From positions 784,304 through 848,303 of the forward strand of contig NZ_CM001373.1 in the NCBI RefSeq assembly GCF_000236165.1: a DNA stretch of 64,000 nt, written 5' to 3'. This DNA is from Fluoribacter dumoffii NY 23. Its GTDB lineage: Bacteria; Pseudomonadota; Gammaproteobacteria; Legionellales; Legionellaceae. The translations under genes were made by a program, and so were the position numbers. The notes below the pieces were generated by a model that was given only the letters and a program-made list of their open reading frames with translations, had not been told where the DNA came from and did not search any database. Shown here piece after piece: positions 18,461-27,651 of this stretch. The stretch's first letter is position 1. Each line of letters opens with the position of its first letter.

Positions 18461-19597
18461 ATGCGCAGGGTTATTTTGGCAGCATTGCTGGTAGCGAATA
18501 CTGCTTTTGCAGGCGATGAGATCGTAGGTTTTGCAGCATATCAAAATGGAGATTACTCTACTGCCTACCCTTATTTAATGAAATCGGCAAGAGAGGGAAA
18601 TCCCGAGGCGATGTATTTGATCGGCCGAATGTTCCAGTATGGCGAGGGTGTAACTAAAAATTATACCGAAGCAATCAATTGGTATCAAAAATCTGCAGAT
18701 AAAAATAATCCACTGGCACAACTGAGTTTGGGGTTCATGTATGACCTCGGAAAGGGAGTGAAGCAAAATTTTCCAGAAGCGTTTAAATGGTATATGAAAT
18801 CAGCCAAGCAAGGTAATGCAATTGCGCAAAGAAACATTGGTCTTATGTATGTGGCCGGTGATGGAGTAAAAGAAAATAAAAAAACAGCATTCGAATGGTT
18901 CGAAAAATCTGCAAAACAAGGATACAGTAAAGCTCAAGTGAATCTCGCCTATGACTATATTATGGGTGAAGGAACCTCCAAAGATGTTAATCAAGCATTG
19001 TACTGGTATCAAAAAGCAGCAGATCAAGGTGATGTACGAGCACAGTATAGCTTGGGTCTCTTGTATACTGGTCAACAACCCGGTGTAGCGCAAGATGATA
19101 AACTGGCCTTTTATTGGTTTTCGCAAGCAGCCAATCAAGGCCACGTCAAAGCAGAAACTTATTTGGCCTATTATTATCTCAAAGGGTATGGGGTTGAAGC
19201 AAATCCTGAAAAAGCCGCTTATTGGTATCAAGCCGCAGCGCTTAGCGGGCAATCTGAGGCACAAGCAGAGATTGGACAATTACTCCTCACAGGAAATGGA
19301 GTAGATAAGGACTACGAGCAGGCCGCATATTGGTTTACCAAATCAGCTGCGCAGGGAAATCCTATAGGTCAGGGCAAATTAGGCTATATGTATCTTGCCG
19401 GTTTAGGGGTAGAAAAAGATTGGGTCAAAGCTTATGCACTGTTTAAAATTGCTGCGCAGAATAAAAACCAGGAAGCGGCAAAACAGCTTAAGATGTTAAA
19501 AGCCAAACTTTCTGAAGACGATATAAAGGCAGGCAATGAATTGGCTAAAGAGATCATTCAAAACAATAACTTTAAAGTACCTCAAAATGAAGAGTAA
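18461..19597 (+). CDS. Sel1-repeat (SLR) protein with signal peptide
   Basis: 378 aa. MRRVILAALLVANTAFAGDE is a cleavable signal peptide. The rest is a solenoid of eight Sel1-like repeats of about 36 residues plus a partial first one; each has the pattern A-x-x-x-L-G-x-M/L-Y-x-x-G-x-G-V ... A-x-x-W-Y/F-x-K-S/A-A. One repeat (residues about 195-240) carries a three-residue insertion (GQQPGVAQ). Sel1 proteins are protein-protein scaffolds; L. pneumophila has several, including LpnE, EnhC, LidL and Lpg1356, linked to host-cell entry and trafficking. From memory Lpg1356 lies beside the lsp operon, which fits this position better than LpnE, so no symbol is given. Convergent with lspK. Confidence 0.88.
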   Translation: MRRVILAALLVANTAFAGDEIVGFAAYQNGDYSTAYPYLMKSAREGNPEAMYLIGRMFQYGEGVTKNYTEAINWYQKSADKNNPLAQLSLGFMYDLGKGVKQNFPEAFKWYMKSAKQGNAIAQRNIGLMYVAGDGVKENKKTAFEWFEKSAKQGYSKAQVNLAYDYIMGEGTSKDVNQALYWYQKAADQGDVRAQYSLGLLYTGQQPGVAQDDKLAFYWFSQAANQGHVKAETYLAYYYLKGYGVEANPEKAAYWYQAAALSGQSEAQAEIGQLLLTGNGVDKDYEQAAYWFTKSAAQGNPIGQGKLGYMYLAGLGVEKDWVKAYALFKIAAQNKNQEAAKQLKMLKAKLSEDDIKAGNELAKEIIQNNNFKVPQNEE

Positions 19598-19640
19598 TGT
19601 CTTTGATCAATAAGGATTTTTCAGGTTAGATACATTGATA

Positions 19641-20582
19641 TCAAAATATGTTAAAACTTTCTCGAATTACACTAACGGAAATCTTTTCATTTTTATCCTT
19701 ACTTCGTTTCAATAAGGTAAACACTGTGAAATTAAGATTCTCACTGGCAGCAGTCGCTACACTCAGAAAGTAAGTACTTTCCAATGTTATTTGATCGTTT
19801 GCAATATCAAGTTTTTTGAGAAGTTCTGCAATTTTTTCCAGATTTTTGATTCCGTTTTCCTTTCTCGCTTGAAGTAATTCTTTCAGCTGGTCTTCCTTCA
19901 TTGCGCTGCTTAGCGATTTTAATACTTTAATGGAGGCTGTATTAATATTGATTGGCGTTGACTCAGGTAATGCAGTAATCAAAGGCTCCAGCGCCATATA
20001 AAGAGGTGAACTCACATCTTTGACCAAACGTAATTCGGACTTGCTGCTCATCAGTTGGTGGCTGGGATAGTAAGGGGGTTTTTGGCTCATATAGTAGGAT
20101 AAATAATTGTCTTTACCTCGCGCCAAATCATAGGGCGAGATCCAATCATTAATCGCCAAGGTTAATTTTGTTTTTTCGGACTCGGCATTTTGAGGGAAGG
20201 CTGTACCGATGAGGTTTATAAAACCTATCAATGCTTTTTTATTTTGTAAGTTATTAAGATTGTACTGTGCCTGTAAATCATAGAGTGCGCCTTTAAGGAT
20301 TAAGTTATTGTCAATACGTTCCATATTGGAAGGAAAGAGACCTACGATACCTTGAGGCGTTGCCTTGGTAAATTTATTTTTTTTATCTGCTAATTGGCCC
20401 ATAGACCAAAAGGTAACTGCTTGGGAAGCAAAATAGAGCTTGTCATGAGTGAGTATAAGTCTTGTTCGGTAAATATCTAATTGGACCTTGGTACTCATGG
20501 CAGTGGCTACAATGGCAACCAGTGTCATAATAAAGAGGGCGGTGAGCAGGGCGCTGCCTTTCATGATCTTAGCCCGTAACAT
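19641..20582 (-). CDS. lspK: Type II secretion minor pseudopilin GspK/LspK
   Basis: 313 aa. Atypical pseudopilin that caps the periplasmic pseudopilus tip with GspI and GspJ. The N-terminus is a short basic leader and Gly followed by SALLTALFIMTLVAIVATAMS, a prepilin-like helix without the usual Glu5, as expected for GspK. The large C-terminal domain contains INTASIKVLKSL, the helix-hairpin-helix-like 'NiNtA' segment of the family. It overlaps lspJ by 14 bases. An internal ATG at 20564 would shorten the leader to three residues and is possible. Last gene of lspFGHIJK. Confidence 0.92.
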   Translation of the reverse strand: MLRAKIMKGSALLTALFIMTLVAIVATAMSTKVQLDIYRTRLILTHDKLYFASQAVTFWSMGQLADKKNKFTKATPQGIVGLFPSNMERIDNNLILKGALYDLQAQYNLNNLQNKKALIGFINLIGTAFPQNAESEKTKLTLAINDWISPYDLARGKDNYLSYYMSQKPPYYPSHQLMSSKSELRLVKDVSSPLYMALEPLITALPESTPININTASIKVLKSLSSAMKEDQLKELLQARKENGIKNLEKIAELLKKLDIANDQITLESTYFLSVATAASENLNFTVFTLLKRSKDKNEKISVSVIRESFNIF

Positions 20583-21204
20583 AAAGTGCGCCTGGTAGAA
20601 TAAAAAGCAAATTTATTTTGCCTTGGTCTTGTAAAACCATATTCACTTGTATGGCTTTGGGAAAAGGCTCTCTTCGTTGGTTTAGCGCTACGGCTTGTTC
20701 TCTCCATTCAGGTAATACTTGTAAATTTTGATTCAAATAACCGAAATGACATTCTGCAATATGATTTAACAGAATCTTATCTTCATAATCCTTTTGATTG
20801 ATTCTATCAAGAGTATTCCAGGTTCTACGGATTAGAGTTCCTTGCTCACAAGAATAGGCAACACGTTTTAACGTGCTGCGTTTTTCAATACTGCCCGGGT
20901 TTACATCCCCATCACGGGTAAATTCCACATAATGCGTTTGTCCTATAAAAGCAGACAGTAATTGCATATCATTACTGCGTATAGGACGCTCGACTGTTTG
21001 ACTGGTATCTTGTTGGATAAGACTGATTGCAAGTTGAAGTTCACTTAAACGTTCACTTTGTTCATTCACACGAGAGCGGGTGGTGAATGCATTATACAAG
21101 ACGGAGGTAGTGATTGTTGCCAAAATCGCAAAAACTGCAAGTGCAATGAGAATCTCAATCAGGGTAAATCCATTAAAAGGCGCATTGATTATTTTTTTAT
21201 TCAT
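20569..21204 (-). CDS. lspJ: Type II secretion minor pseudopilin GspJ/LspJ
   Basis: 211 aa. Prepilin leader ending in Gly before FTLIEILIALAVFAILATI, with Glu5 present, so it is processed by the PilD peptidase. The C-terminal domain includes a segment like the 'W...d' region of GspJ (YVEFTRDGDVNPG and VAYSCEQGTLIRRTWNTLDR). GspJ forms the I-J-K tip complex of the pseudopilus. It overlaps lspI by four bases (ATGA) and lspK by 14, so translation is probably coupled. Confidence 0.93.
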   Translation of the reverse strand: MNKKIINAPFNGFTLIEILIALAVFAILATITTSVLYNAFTTRSRVNEQSERLSELQLAISLIQQDTSQTVERPIRSNDMQLLSAFIGQTHYVEFTRDGDVNPGSIEKRSTLKRVAYSCEQGTLIRRTWNTLDRINQKDYEDKILLNHIAECHFGYLNQNLQVLPEWREQAVALNQRREPFPKAIQVNMVLQDQGKINLLFILPGALYVTG

Positions 21205-21575
21205 GGGATATACCGGAATGCTTGCAGCTCCTCTCTAAAGGGACCTGATTTTTCAGTGCTGACTGAAATAACTATTTTTTGGATGTTTTTTTGGGGAGTA
21301 GAGCTTACTTTTGCTCGCCAATACCAGTGTTCATTCAGCATGGTTGTATCCTGGGTTGTTTCCTGACTTTGATTAATTTGTAATAAATTAAGTTGAATCA
21401 TTGCTACACCTTGCATAGCTACCCAATGACTCACTGTTTTTTCTTTAACTCGGCGAGTTGTTTCTACATTCTGTGATATGGCTTTAAGCAAAGCAGTTAA
21501 AGCAATCGCGATTACAGAAAGTGCCAATAATACCTCAATTAGAGTAAATCCTGATTTATTATATCGAGCGCTCAT
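21201..21575 (-). CDS. lspI: Type II secretion minor pseudopilin GspI/LspI
   Basis: 124 aa, the normal size for GspI. Leader MSARYNKSG, then FTLIEVLLALSVIAIALTALLK with Glu5. The W-A-x-x-Q/V-x-x-I region (SHWVAMQGVAMIQL) is the GspI signature. It nucleates the tip complex with GspJ and GspK. Four-base overlaps with lspH and lspJ. Confidence 0.93.
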   Translation of the reverse strand: MSARYNKSGFTLIEVLLALSVIAIALTALLKAISQNVETTRRVKEKTVSHWVAMQGVAMIQLNLLQINQSQETTQDTTMLNEHWYWRAKVSSTPQKNIQKIVISVSTEKSGPFREELQAFRYIP

Positions 21576-22057
21576 TTCGCATGTACCCGATTCAGTTGCA
21601 ATTCCCCATTCCGCTTCCCAACAAGCAAAACCAGATTGTGCTCCTGCTTGCTGCCAAAATTCATCGCAAAAGGGGTCATGCCCCCGGATGCAGAAATAAT
21701 AACAGCGGGAGCGCCAGTAGAAGTGGGATAACTGGTCTTCATGGTAATTTGTGTGTCCTGAGGAAAATAAGTCCTTTTAAATACCCCTTTTTCGGAAAGG
21801 GGTTTCCATTGGGAATTACTGAGTTGGAGAATTTGATAACTGGTATTATCAATACGTAAACCAAGAGTACTGGTTTCTAAAATAGCCTGCTGTTGTGCTA
21901 GTCGCAGCGTATTTACCAATTGTTCTGCGGAAAACAGGATGCGCCGGCTTTCTCCAAAATCACCAAATGCAATTAAGGCAAAACCAAAGGTTATGCCAAT
22001 AATCACCAAAACAATTAAGATTTCAATTAAAGTAAAACCTTGATTATTTTTTCTCAT
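21572..22057 (-). CDS. lspH: Type II secretion minor pseudopilin GspH/LspH
   Basis: 161 aa from ATG 22057, which puts a short basic leader (MRKNNQG) directly before FTLIEILIVLVIIGITFGFAL; the longer frame (from 22126) would read back into lspG and give an improbable leader. GspH links the major pseudopilin fibre to the tip complex. The body has the expected beta-rich, Ser/Thr-containing domain (ILISASGGMTPF-type region at the C-terminal end). The start overlaps the end of lspG by 14 bases. Confidence 0.92.
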   Translation of the reverse strand: MRKNNQGFTLIEILIVLVIIGITFGFALIAFGDFGESRRILFSAEQLVNTLRLAQQQAILETSTLGLRIDNTSYQILQLSNSQWKPLSEKGVFKRTYFPQDTQITMKTSYPTSTGAPAVIISASGGMTPFAMNFGSKQEHNLVLLVGKRNGELQLNRVHAK

Positions 22058-22466
22058 CCCAGTTACCAATTTCGGCATTAATGCCGGTACCGCCAGGTTG
22101 GCCTTCAGCACCGTAGGTAAATACATCTACATCACCGTGTTGCCCGGGATTTAGATAAAGGTAGTCCCGGCCCCAGGGATCTTTAGGTAACGATTTAAGA
22201 TATTGTTTCCAATTATTTGGTACCGGATTGGATGAGGGTTTTTCAACCAGCGCCATCAATCCTTGATCGGTGGTTGGGTAATTCCCATTATCAAGTTTGT
22301 ATAAATCCAAAGCATTTTGAATTGCAAGCACATCTTGTTTGGCCTTTACTTTTCGCGCCTCATCTGGACGACCCATAATTTTAGGCACAACAATAGAGGC
22401 CAGAATACCTAAAATCACGACTACTACCATGATTTCAATTAATGAGAAACCTTTTTGTCTATTCAT
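22044..22466 (-). CDS. lspG: Type II secretion major pseudopilin GspG/LspG
   Basis: 140 aa. MNRQKG leader then FSLIEIMVVVVILGILASIVVPKIMG, the most conserved pseudopilin N-terminus. The calcium-binding C-terminal loop region (LPKDPWGRDYLYLNPGQHGDVDVFTYGAEGQ) is diagnostic for the major pseudopilin. ATG 22466 is chosen because TTGGAG sits seven bases upstream and the leader is then the right length. It is 77 bases downstream of lspF, the only real gap in the operon. Confidence 0.96.
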   Translation of the reverse strand: MNRQKGFSLIEIMVVVVILGILASIVVPKIMGRPDEARKVKAKQDVLAIQNALDLYKLDNGNYPTTDQGLMALVEKPSSNPVPNNWKQYLKSLPKDPWGRDYLYLNPGQHGDVDVFTYGAEGQPGGTGINAEIGNWDEKK

Positions 22467-22543
22467 TTTAACTCCAATTAAACGTAGGCTGAATAAGATG
22501 ACACAGGGAATTCTTTGTTTCAACAGACTACAGTTTTTTCCCT

Positions 22544-23746
22544 TTAAGTAATTAATTGCTCCATTGAGAAAATAGGTAATAAAGTAGCGAGCACAATAAA
22601 CAAAACAATTGCACCCATAAGCAAAATCACCATGGGCTCCAGCAAGGTCAATGAAGTATCAATTAAGCGCTTGACTTCACTATCGAGGTGGACCGCGGCA
22701 CGCTCCATCATATTTGACAATTGGCCACTTTTCTCACCACTAGCAATTAAGTGGATAGCCATAGGACTAATATAACCCGTGTCTTTTAAAGCCTCATTAA
22801 TACCACATCCTTCCCTTACCTTGATGGTAGCTGCGTCGAAGGTTTGTTTCATAACGACATTGGTTACCAGGCTTGCTGCTACCCTCATTGTTTCCAAAAC
22901 GCTTACACCTGCGGCGAAAAGTATACCAAAAGTATGGATGTAACGTGAAACATTAATTGTTTTGACCAGGTAAGAAATTATGGGTAATTTCAATAACAGG
23001 CGATGCCAGAATAATTTAATTTTTTCATTGGCAAGGCTTTTTCGAAAGCTGATAATCAACAAAATAAGGCCAATCAAGGTATACAGCCCATAATCTTTAA
23101 CGAAATGACTGATATTAATTAGTAAAAGCGTCATTTCAGGCAGGGTTTGGCCTCCACTGGTGAATACTTCGATAATTTTGGGAACAACAAAACTCAGCAA
23201 AAAGCTAATGATGGCAATTGAAACAAGGATCATGATGAGGGGGTAAATCAATGCCTGCTGAACTTTTTGTCGGGTTTGCTGTTGGTTCTCTGTATAATCT
23301 GCCAATTTCTCCAATACCACATCAAGGTGTCCCGTTTGTTCTCCCGAACCTACTGTGGCCCGATATAATTCAGGGAATGCATAGGGAAATTGTCCCATGG
23401 CTTGCGCTAACCCATAGCCTTCGAGAACTTTTGCCCGCACCCCAATAATCAATTCCCTTACTTTATCTTTTTCAGTTTGCTCACTGACTCCCCGTAAAGA
23501 TTCTTCAACTGGAATGCCTGCTGCAAGTAATGTGGCCAATTGTCGTGTGAACAGGGCGAGATCTGCTGCAGAAATTTTACTTTTGGCATGATTACCTGAT
23601 CGTTGCTGGGTGAGCACGCGAATTTGAGTTGGAATTAAACCCTGATCACGCAAAAGTTGACGGGCCTGGCGTTCAGAATCTGCTTCCAATACACCTTTGG
23701 TTGCATTGCCATTTTTTTGCAGCGCCTGATATTGATAAGCACCCAT
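22544..23746 (-). CDS. lspF: Type II secretion inner-membrane platform protein GspF/LspF
   Basis: 400 aa with the duplicated T2SF domain (about 70-190 and 270-395) and three membrane helices. The N-terminus MGAYQYQALQKNGNATKGVLEADSERQARQLLRDQGL is typical. GspF connects the GspE ATPase with the pseudopilus and is required for export of folded periplasmic proteins across the outer membrane. First gene of lspFGHIJK; the operon is divergent from glnA with a 98-base gap. The remaining lsp genes (C, D, E, L, M, pilD) are elsewhere, as in L. pneumophila. Confidence 0.95.
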   Translation of the reverse strand: MGAYQYQALQKNGNATKGVLEADSERQARQLLRDQGLIPTQIRVLTQQRSGNHAKSKISAADLALFTRQLATLLAAGIPVEESLRGVSEQTEKDKVRELIIGVRAKVLEGYGLAQAMGQFPYAFPELYRATVGSGEQTGHLDVVLEKLADYTENQQQTRQKVQQALIYPLIMILVSIAIISFLLSFVVPKIIEVFTSGGQTLPEMTLLLINISHFVKDYGLYTLIGLILLIISFRKSLANEKIKLFWHRLLLKLPIISYLVKTINVSRYIHTFGILFAAGVSVLETMRVAASLVTNVVMKQTFDAATIKVREGCGINEALKDTGYISPMAIHLIASGEKSGQLSNMMERAAVHLDSEVKRLIDTSLTLLEPMVILLMGAIVLFIVLATLLPIFSMEQLIT

Positions 23747-23785
23747 AATTTTTATGGTTTATGTGAAAACATGTAGTTTAATCTA

Positions 23786-23815
23786 TTGGGTTTAATAAGT
23801 CACTTAAGGTACACT
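23786..23815 (+). promoter_or_regulatory. Possible glnA promoter
   Basis: TTGGGT (23786-23791) and TACACT (23810-23815) are separated by 18 bases, about 30 bases before the glnA start. Both hexamers are imperfect. No clear sigma54 -24/-12 element was found. Confidence 0.3.
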
Positions 23816-23844
23816 ATACAACCAGACTATCCTGGAGAGCAATA

Positions 23845-25254
23845 ATGAGCAAAAATACAGTACTTGAGGCGATTAAGGAACATGATGCCAAATTAATTGA
23901 TCTGCGTTTTACCGACATTCGTGGTAAAGAGCAGCATATAACGATTCCAGTTTCAGCTGTGGATAATGATTTTATTGAAAATGGAAAAATGATTGATGGA
24001 TCTTCCTTTAAGGGTTGGCAAAAAATACATCAATCTGATCTGGCTCTAATGCCTGATTTGGAAACAACCAAACTGGATCCGTTTTTTCAAGATAATACTT
24101 TATTCATTCGATGCAATGTAGTTGACCCAAAAACCATGATGGGATATGAGCGTTGTCCCAGATCCCTGGCGTTACGTGCTGAAGCTTATTTACAATCTAC
24201 AGGTATTGCAGATACTGCTCTTTTTGGACCTGAGCCAGAATTTTTTGTTTTTGACAGCGTGCAGTGGGAAACAAGTATTGGCGGTGCTTTTTATAAAATC
24301 GATTCTGAAGAAGCGCAATGGTATTCAGGAAAAGAATTGGAAGGGGGGAACATTGGACATCGCCCTCCAGTAAAAGGCGGATATTTCCCTGTTCCTCCAG
24401 TGGATTCTTCCCATGATATGCGTTCTGCTATGAGCTTGACCCTGGAGTCATTAGGAATTGTAGTTGAGGCACACCATCATGAAGTGGCCACGGCAAACCA
24501 ATGTGAAATTGCTACCCGCTTTAATACATTGACCAAAAAAGCCGATGAGATGCAGATTTTAAAATACATCGTTCATAACGTAGCACATAATTATGGCAAA
24601 ACAGCTACTTTCATGCCTAAACCCCTGGTTGGTGACAATGGAAGTGGAATGCATTGCCATCAATCCTTAATTAAAGATGGTGTGAATTTATTTTCTGGGG
24701 ATCAATACGCCGGTCTTTCAGAAACCGCCCTTTATTATATAGGTGGAATCATCAAGCATGCGCGTGCTTTAAATGCATTCACTAACCCTTCAACCAATAG
24801 TTACAAGCGGTTAGTACCTGGATTTGAGGCTCCAGTACTGTTGGCTTACTCAGCAAGAAATCGTTCGGCTGCAATTCGTATTCCTCATGTAAATAATCCC
24901 AAGGCGCGACGTATTGAGGTACGATTCCCTGACCCCACAGCAAACCCCTACTTGGCCTTCGCTGCCATGATGATGGCCGGTTTGGATGGCATTCAAAGAA
25001 AAATACATCCAGGTCATGCAATGGATAAAGATCTTTATGATTTACCACCAGAAGAGCTTGTTGATGTACCTACAGTATGTGCCTCACTGGAGCAATCCAT
25101 GGAGCACCTGAAGATGGATCATGACTTCCTGTTACAAGGGGATGTATTCAGCCAGGATTTCATCAATAACTACATCAGCATGAAAGAAGAAGAAATCAGT
25201 AAAATCAGGAGCCTGACTCACCCTTACGAGTTTGAGTTATATTATAGCCTTTAG
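23845..25254 (+). CDS. glnA: Glutamine synthetase, type I
   Basis: 469 aa, the standard length of the dodecameric GSI-beta enzyme that makes glutamine from glutamate, ammonia and ATP in the cytoplasm. Visible signatures: [22 protein letters not shown] (FDGSSIxGW type), [10 protein letters not shown], the glycine-rich [19 protein letters not shown]-binding loop, and NRSAAIRIP. The adenylylation site is Tyr398 in DLYDLPPEE, so GlnE control is expected. Ribosome binding site GGAGAG is present. Probably transcribed with the DUF4124 gene six bases downstream. Confidence 0.97.
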   Translation: MSKNTVLEAIKEHDAKLIDLRFTDIRGKEQHITIPVSAVDNDFIENGKMIDGSSFKGWQKIHQSDLALMPDLETTKLDPFFQDNTLFIRCNVVDPKTMMGYERCPRSLALRAEAYLQSTGIADTALFGPEPEFFVFDSVQWETSIGGAFYKIDSEEAQWYSGKELEGGNIGHRPPVKGGYFPVPPVDSSHDMRSAMSLTLESLGIVVEAHHHEVATANQCEIATRFNTLTKKADEMQILKYIVHNVAHNYGKTATFMPKPLVGDNGSGMHCHQSLIKDGVNLFSGDQYAGLSETALYYIGGIIKHARALNAFTNPSTNSYKRLVPGFEAPVLLAYSARNRSAAIRIPHVNNPKARRIEVRFPDPTANPYLAFAAMMMAGLDGIQRKIHPGHAMDKDLYDLPPEELVDVPTVCASLEQSMEHLKMDHDFLLQGDVFSQDFINNYISMKEEEISKIRSLTHPYEFELYYSL

Positions 25255-25260
25255 GGATAA

Positions 25261-25809
25261 ATGGTGATGAATAAATTTTTGGTTTCACTATCATTGATGA
25301 TGTGCATCTGCATTTCTTATGCGCAAATTTACAAGTGGACTGATAGTCAGGGAAATGTTCATTTCAGCGATACTCCTCATGAGGGGGCGGAAATCATAAC
25401 TATTCCCGAGGAACAAAGCTATTCATCACCAAATCCATCATCTACTTCTACACCCAAAGAGGAGGATGAGCAACCAGTAAAGTTAAAGCATACTTATACG
25501 AAAATTGAGATTGCTCAGCCTAAACCAGGGGCTACAATCCGTAATAATCAGGGTTTTGTAGAAATCTCTGTAGAAGTAGAACCTGAATTATTTCCAGGGG
25601 ATCAATTGCAATTAATCTATGATAACGCTCCTCTGGGAAAGCCCCAAACAAATCCTCTATTTGAAGTAAATGGAATGTATCGGGGATCGCATACCTTTGC
25701 GGTACAAATTGTGGATGCAGATGAAAATGTTCTCGAAACAAGTGAGCCTATAACTATTTATGTTTTTAGACCCCGGGTAGGTATGGTTCCTGGTACTAAA
25801 CCGCATTAA
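25261..25809 (+). CDS. DUF4124 domain protein, secreted
   Basis: 182 aa. A signal peptide (through SYA, about residue 22) is followed by QIYKWTDSQGNVHFSDTPH, the DUF4124 hallmark, then a Ser/Pro/Thr-rich linker and a small beta domain with AQPKPGATIRNNQGFVEISVEV that resembles an immunoglobulin-like strand pattern. Function unknown; such proteins are periplasmic and frequent beside glnA in gammaproteobacteria. Starts at ATG 25261 or at the ATG two codons later (25267). It begins six bases after glnA and ends 20 bases before yaaA, consistent with one transcript. Confidence 0.85.
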   Translation: MVMNKFLVSLSLMMCICISYAQIYKWTDSQGNVHFSDTPHEGAEIITIPEEQSYSSPNPSSTSTPKEEDEQPVKLKHTYTKIEIAQPKPGATIRNNQGFVEISVEVEPELFPGDQLQLIYDNAPLGKPQTNPLFEVNGMYRGSHTFAVQIVDADENVLETSEPITIYVFRPRVGMVPGTKPH

Positions 25810-25829
25810 GTTTTCAGGGGAAAATAATA

Positions 25830-26606
25830 ATGTTAATTGTATTATCGCCAGCTAAAAAATTATTGGAAATTACCAAGCCCTATACCAGAACTCCATCTCA
25901 ACCATTATTAGTCGATCAGGCCAATATTCTTGCGAAGCTGATGAAAACAAAATCAGTTAACGATATAGCTTCACTGATGGATTTATCCAAAGATCTTGCT
26001 GAATTAAATTATCACCGTTATCAAACTTTTGATTTAAATAAAAAAGGATCTTCGCATTCCTATCCGGCTTTATTTTTATTTCAAGGGGATGTGTACCAGG
26101 GTTTGAACGCTGCAAACTGGGATCAAAAGACGGTAGATTATTCTCAAAATCACCTACGGATATTATCAGGGCTTTATGGTTTACTGAAACCCCTTGATTA
26201 CATCCAACCTTACAGGCTTGAGATGGGCGTCCGCCTGGAAAATCCTTCTGGCAAAAACTTGTATGATTTTTGGCAAGAAATAGTGACTCAATCACTTAAC
26301 GAACAATTGGCAGTCCAGAAAAATCCAATATTAGTTAATCTTGCTTCTACGGAATACTTTAAAGTAGTTAACGAAAAAAATTTAAAATATCCGGTCATTA
26401 CCATCAATTTTTATGAGAAGAAAAATGAGCAATTAAAAATGGTTGGTATCCATGCTAAAAAAGCACGTGGAACAATGGCTAAATTTCTCATGCAAAATCA
26501 AATTGATGATGTAAAAAATCTGAAGCAATTTAAAGAATTAGGCTATGAATTCCAAGAGTCAACCTCAACTGAAACTCACGTTGATTTTGTAAGAGATAGC
26601 CGTTAG
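25830..26606 (+). CDS. yaaA: Peroxide stress protein YaaA (UPF0246)
   Basis: 258 aa, the usual length. MLIVLSPAKKLLE, ALFLFQGDVYQGLNA, LSGLYGLLKPLDYIQPYRLEMG and VNLASTEYFK are the family's conserved blocks. In E. coli YaaA is induced by OxyR and lowers free intracellular iron under peroxide stress; the protein binds DNA. The start is preceded by AGGGGAAA. Follows the DUF4124 gene by 20 bases. Confidence 0.95.
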   Translation: MLIVLSPAKKLLEITKPYTRTPSQPLLVDQANILAKLMKTKSVNDIASLMDLSKDLAELNYHRYQTFDLNKKGSSHSYPALFLFQGDVYQGLNAANWDQKTVDYSQNHLRILSGLYGLLKPLDYIQPYRLEMGVRLENPSGKNLYDFWQEIVTQSLNEQLAVQKNPILVNLASTEYFKVVNEKNLKYPVITINFYEKKNEQLKMVGIHAKKARGTMAKFLMQNQIDDVKNLKQFKELGYEFQESTSTETHVDFVRDSR

Positions 26607-26652
26607 CGTCAACATGTATTGTCCAAAGTAGATGCAATTGTAGTTATATTTT

Positions 26653-27555
26653 ATGTGGAATTTATCCAGTCGTGTACATCGCTTAAACCATTTCCCGGAT
26701 GCCGGGGTGAATTGTTTCGTTAAACGAGACGATGAATTAGGATGCGGCATTAGCGGTTCAAAATTACGTAAATATGCGAGTCTTTTTCCTTATTTGATAG
26801 AGCAGGGAATTCAACACCTGATTATTATTGCCGGACCACAATCGAATAATTTGCTAGCCGCCTTGCAATTGGCTCGTGAGTTTCAATTGAAAGTGACCGC
26901 TTTTTTAATTGAACCCTGGAAATTGGAGTTACAAGGAAATTATAAATTGAGTCGTTTATTTCTTGAAGAGCATGAAATTGTATGGGTTAGCCGGGATCAA
27001 TGGCAAAACGTAAATGAATTGGCCCACACCCATCTGCTGACTTTAAAAGAACCCGGGTTTGTTTTACAGGAAGGGGCGAGTGTTCCCGAGGCTATGAGCG
27101 GCGCGATATCTCTTGCTAATGACATCATGATAAATGAACAGACTCTAGGATTTTCGTTTCAACATATTTTTATCGATTCAGGTACGGGGTTTTCTGCCTC
27201 TGCTCTTATCAAGGGGTTGACTCAGTTAAATCATCGGGCGCAAGTTTACGTGGTCCTACTCGCTGAGAACGAGCTTATATTCCGTAACAAATTAACGCAA
27301 TGGCTTGGATTTATTCCACAAAATTTTATTTGCCTCTATCCAACCACAGCAAGAGCTTTTGGTTCTGTGAACCAAACTATTAAAAATGAAGTCAAACGTA
27401 TGGCCAGGGAAGAAGGCATCCTGGCCGATCCCATATATGCTGCAAAACTGTTCTATGAAGCAAGGAAATACATCAATACGCACCAATTGAAGGGCAATGC
27501 CCTAATTATTCATTCCGGGGGTACCTTAACAATGCCAGGATTTAGCTATCAATAG
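26653..27555 (+). CDS. PLP-dependent ACC deaminase/D-cysteine desulfhydrase family enzyme
   Basis: 300 aa, fold-type II PLP enzyme. FVKRDDELGCGISGSKLRK carries the Schiff-base Lys (Lys37 by alignment with the GGNKxRKL motif) and AGPQSNNLLA corresponds to the catalytic 'IQSNH' Ser-Asn loop, with Asn in place of His. SGTGFSASALIKGL is the phosphate-binding glycine loop and LIIHSGG the C-terminal one. The family includes ACC deaminase, D-cysteine desulfhydrase and L-cysteate lyase; the substrate cannot be set by eye. The His replacement argues against plain ACC deaminase. The start is preceded by a poor ribosome binding site. Confidence 0.8.
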   Translation: MWNLSSRVHRLNHFPDAGVNCFVKRDDELGCGISGSKLRKYASLFPYLIEQGIQHLIIIAGPQSNNLLAALQLAREFQLKVTAFLIEPWKLELQGNYKLSRLFLEEHEIVWVSRDQWQNVNELAHTHLLTLKEPGFVLQEGASVPEAMSGAISLANDIMINEQTLGFSFQHIFIDSGTGFSASALIKGLTQLNHRAQVYVVLLAENELIFRNKLTQWLGFIPQNFICLYPTTARAFGSVNQTIKNEVKRMAREEGILADPIYAAKLFYEARKYINTHQLKGNALIIHSGGTLTMPGFSYQ

Positions 27556-27583
27556 ATTAAATCATAATTTCCTTCATTCTCCC

Positions 27584-27612
27584 CTTGAAATTCGCTAAGG
27601 CAAACCCTATAT
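27584..27612 (+). promoter_or_regulatory. Sigma32-type heat-shock promoter of htpG
   Basis: CTTGAAA (27584-27590) and CCCTATAT (27605-27612) are separated by 14 bases, which fits the sigma32 consensus (CTTGAAA, 11-16 bases, CCCCATNT) with one mismatch in the second element. It ends 40 bases before the htpG ATG. Confidence 0.75.
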
Positions 27613-27651
27613 GACAAACATAATCAAAAATACGAATAGGAGATTTGGTAA

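Noticed and set aside
18461-19597. Naming the Sel1 protein lpnE
   Set aside because: The repeat number fits, but the neighbourhood agrees better with another Legionella Sel1 protein (Lpg1356 by memory), so no symbol was given.
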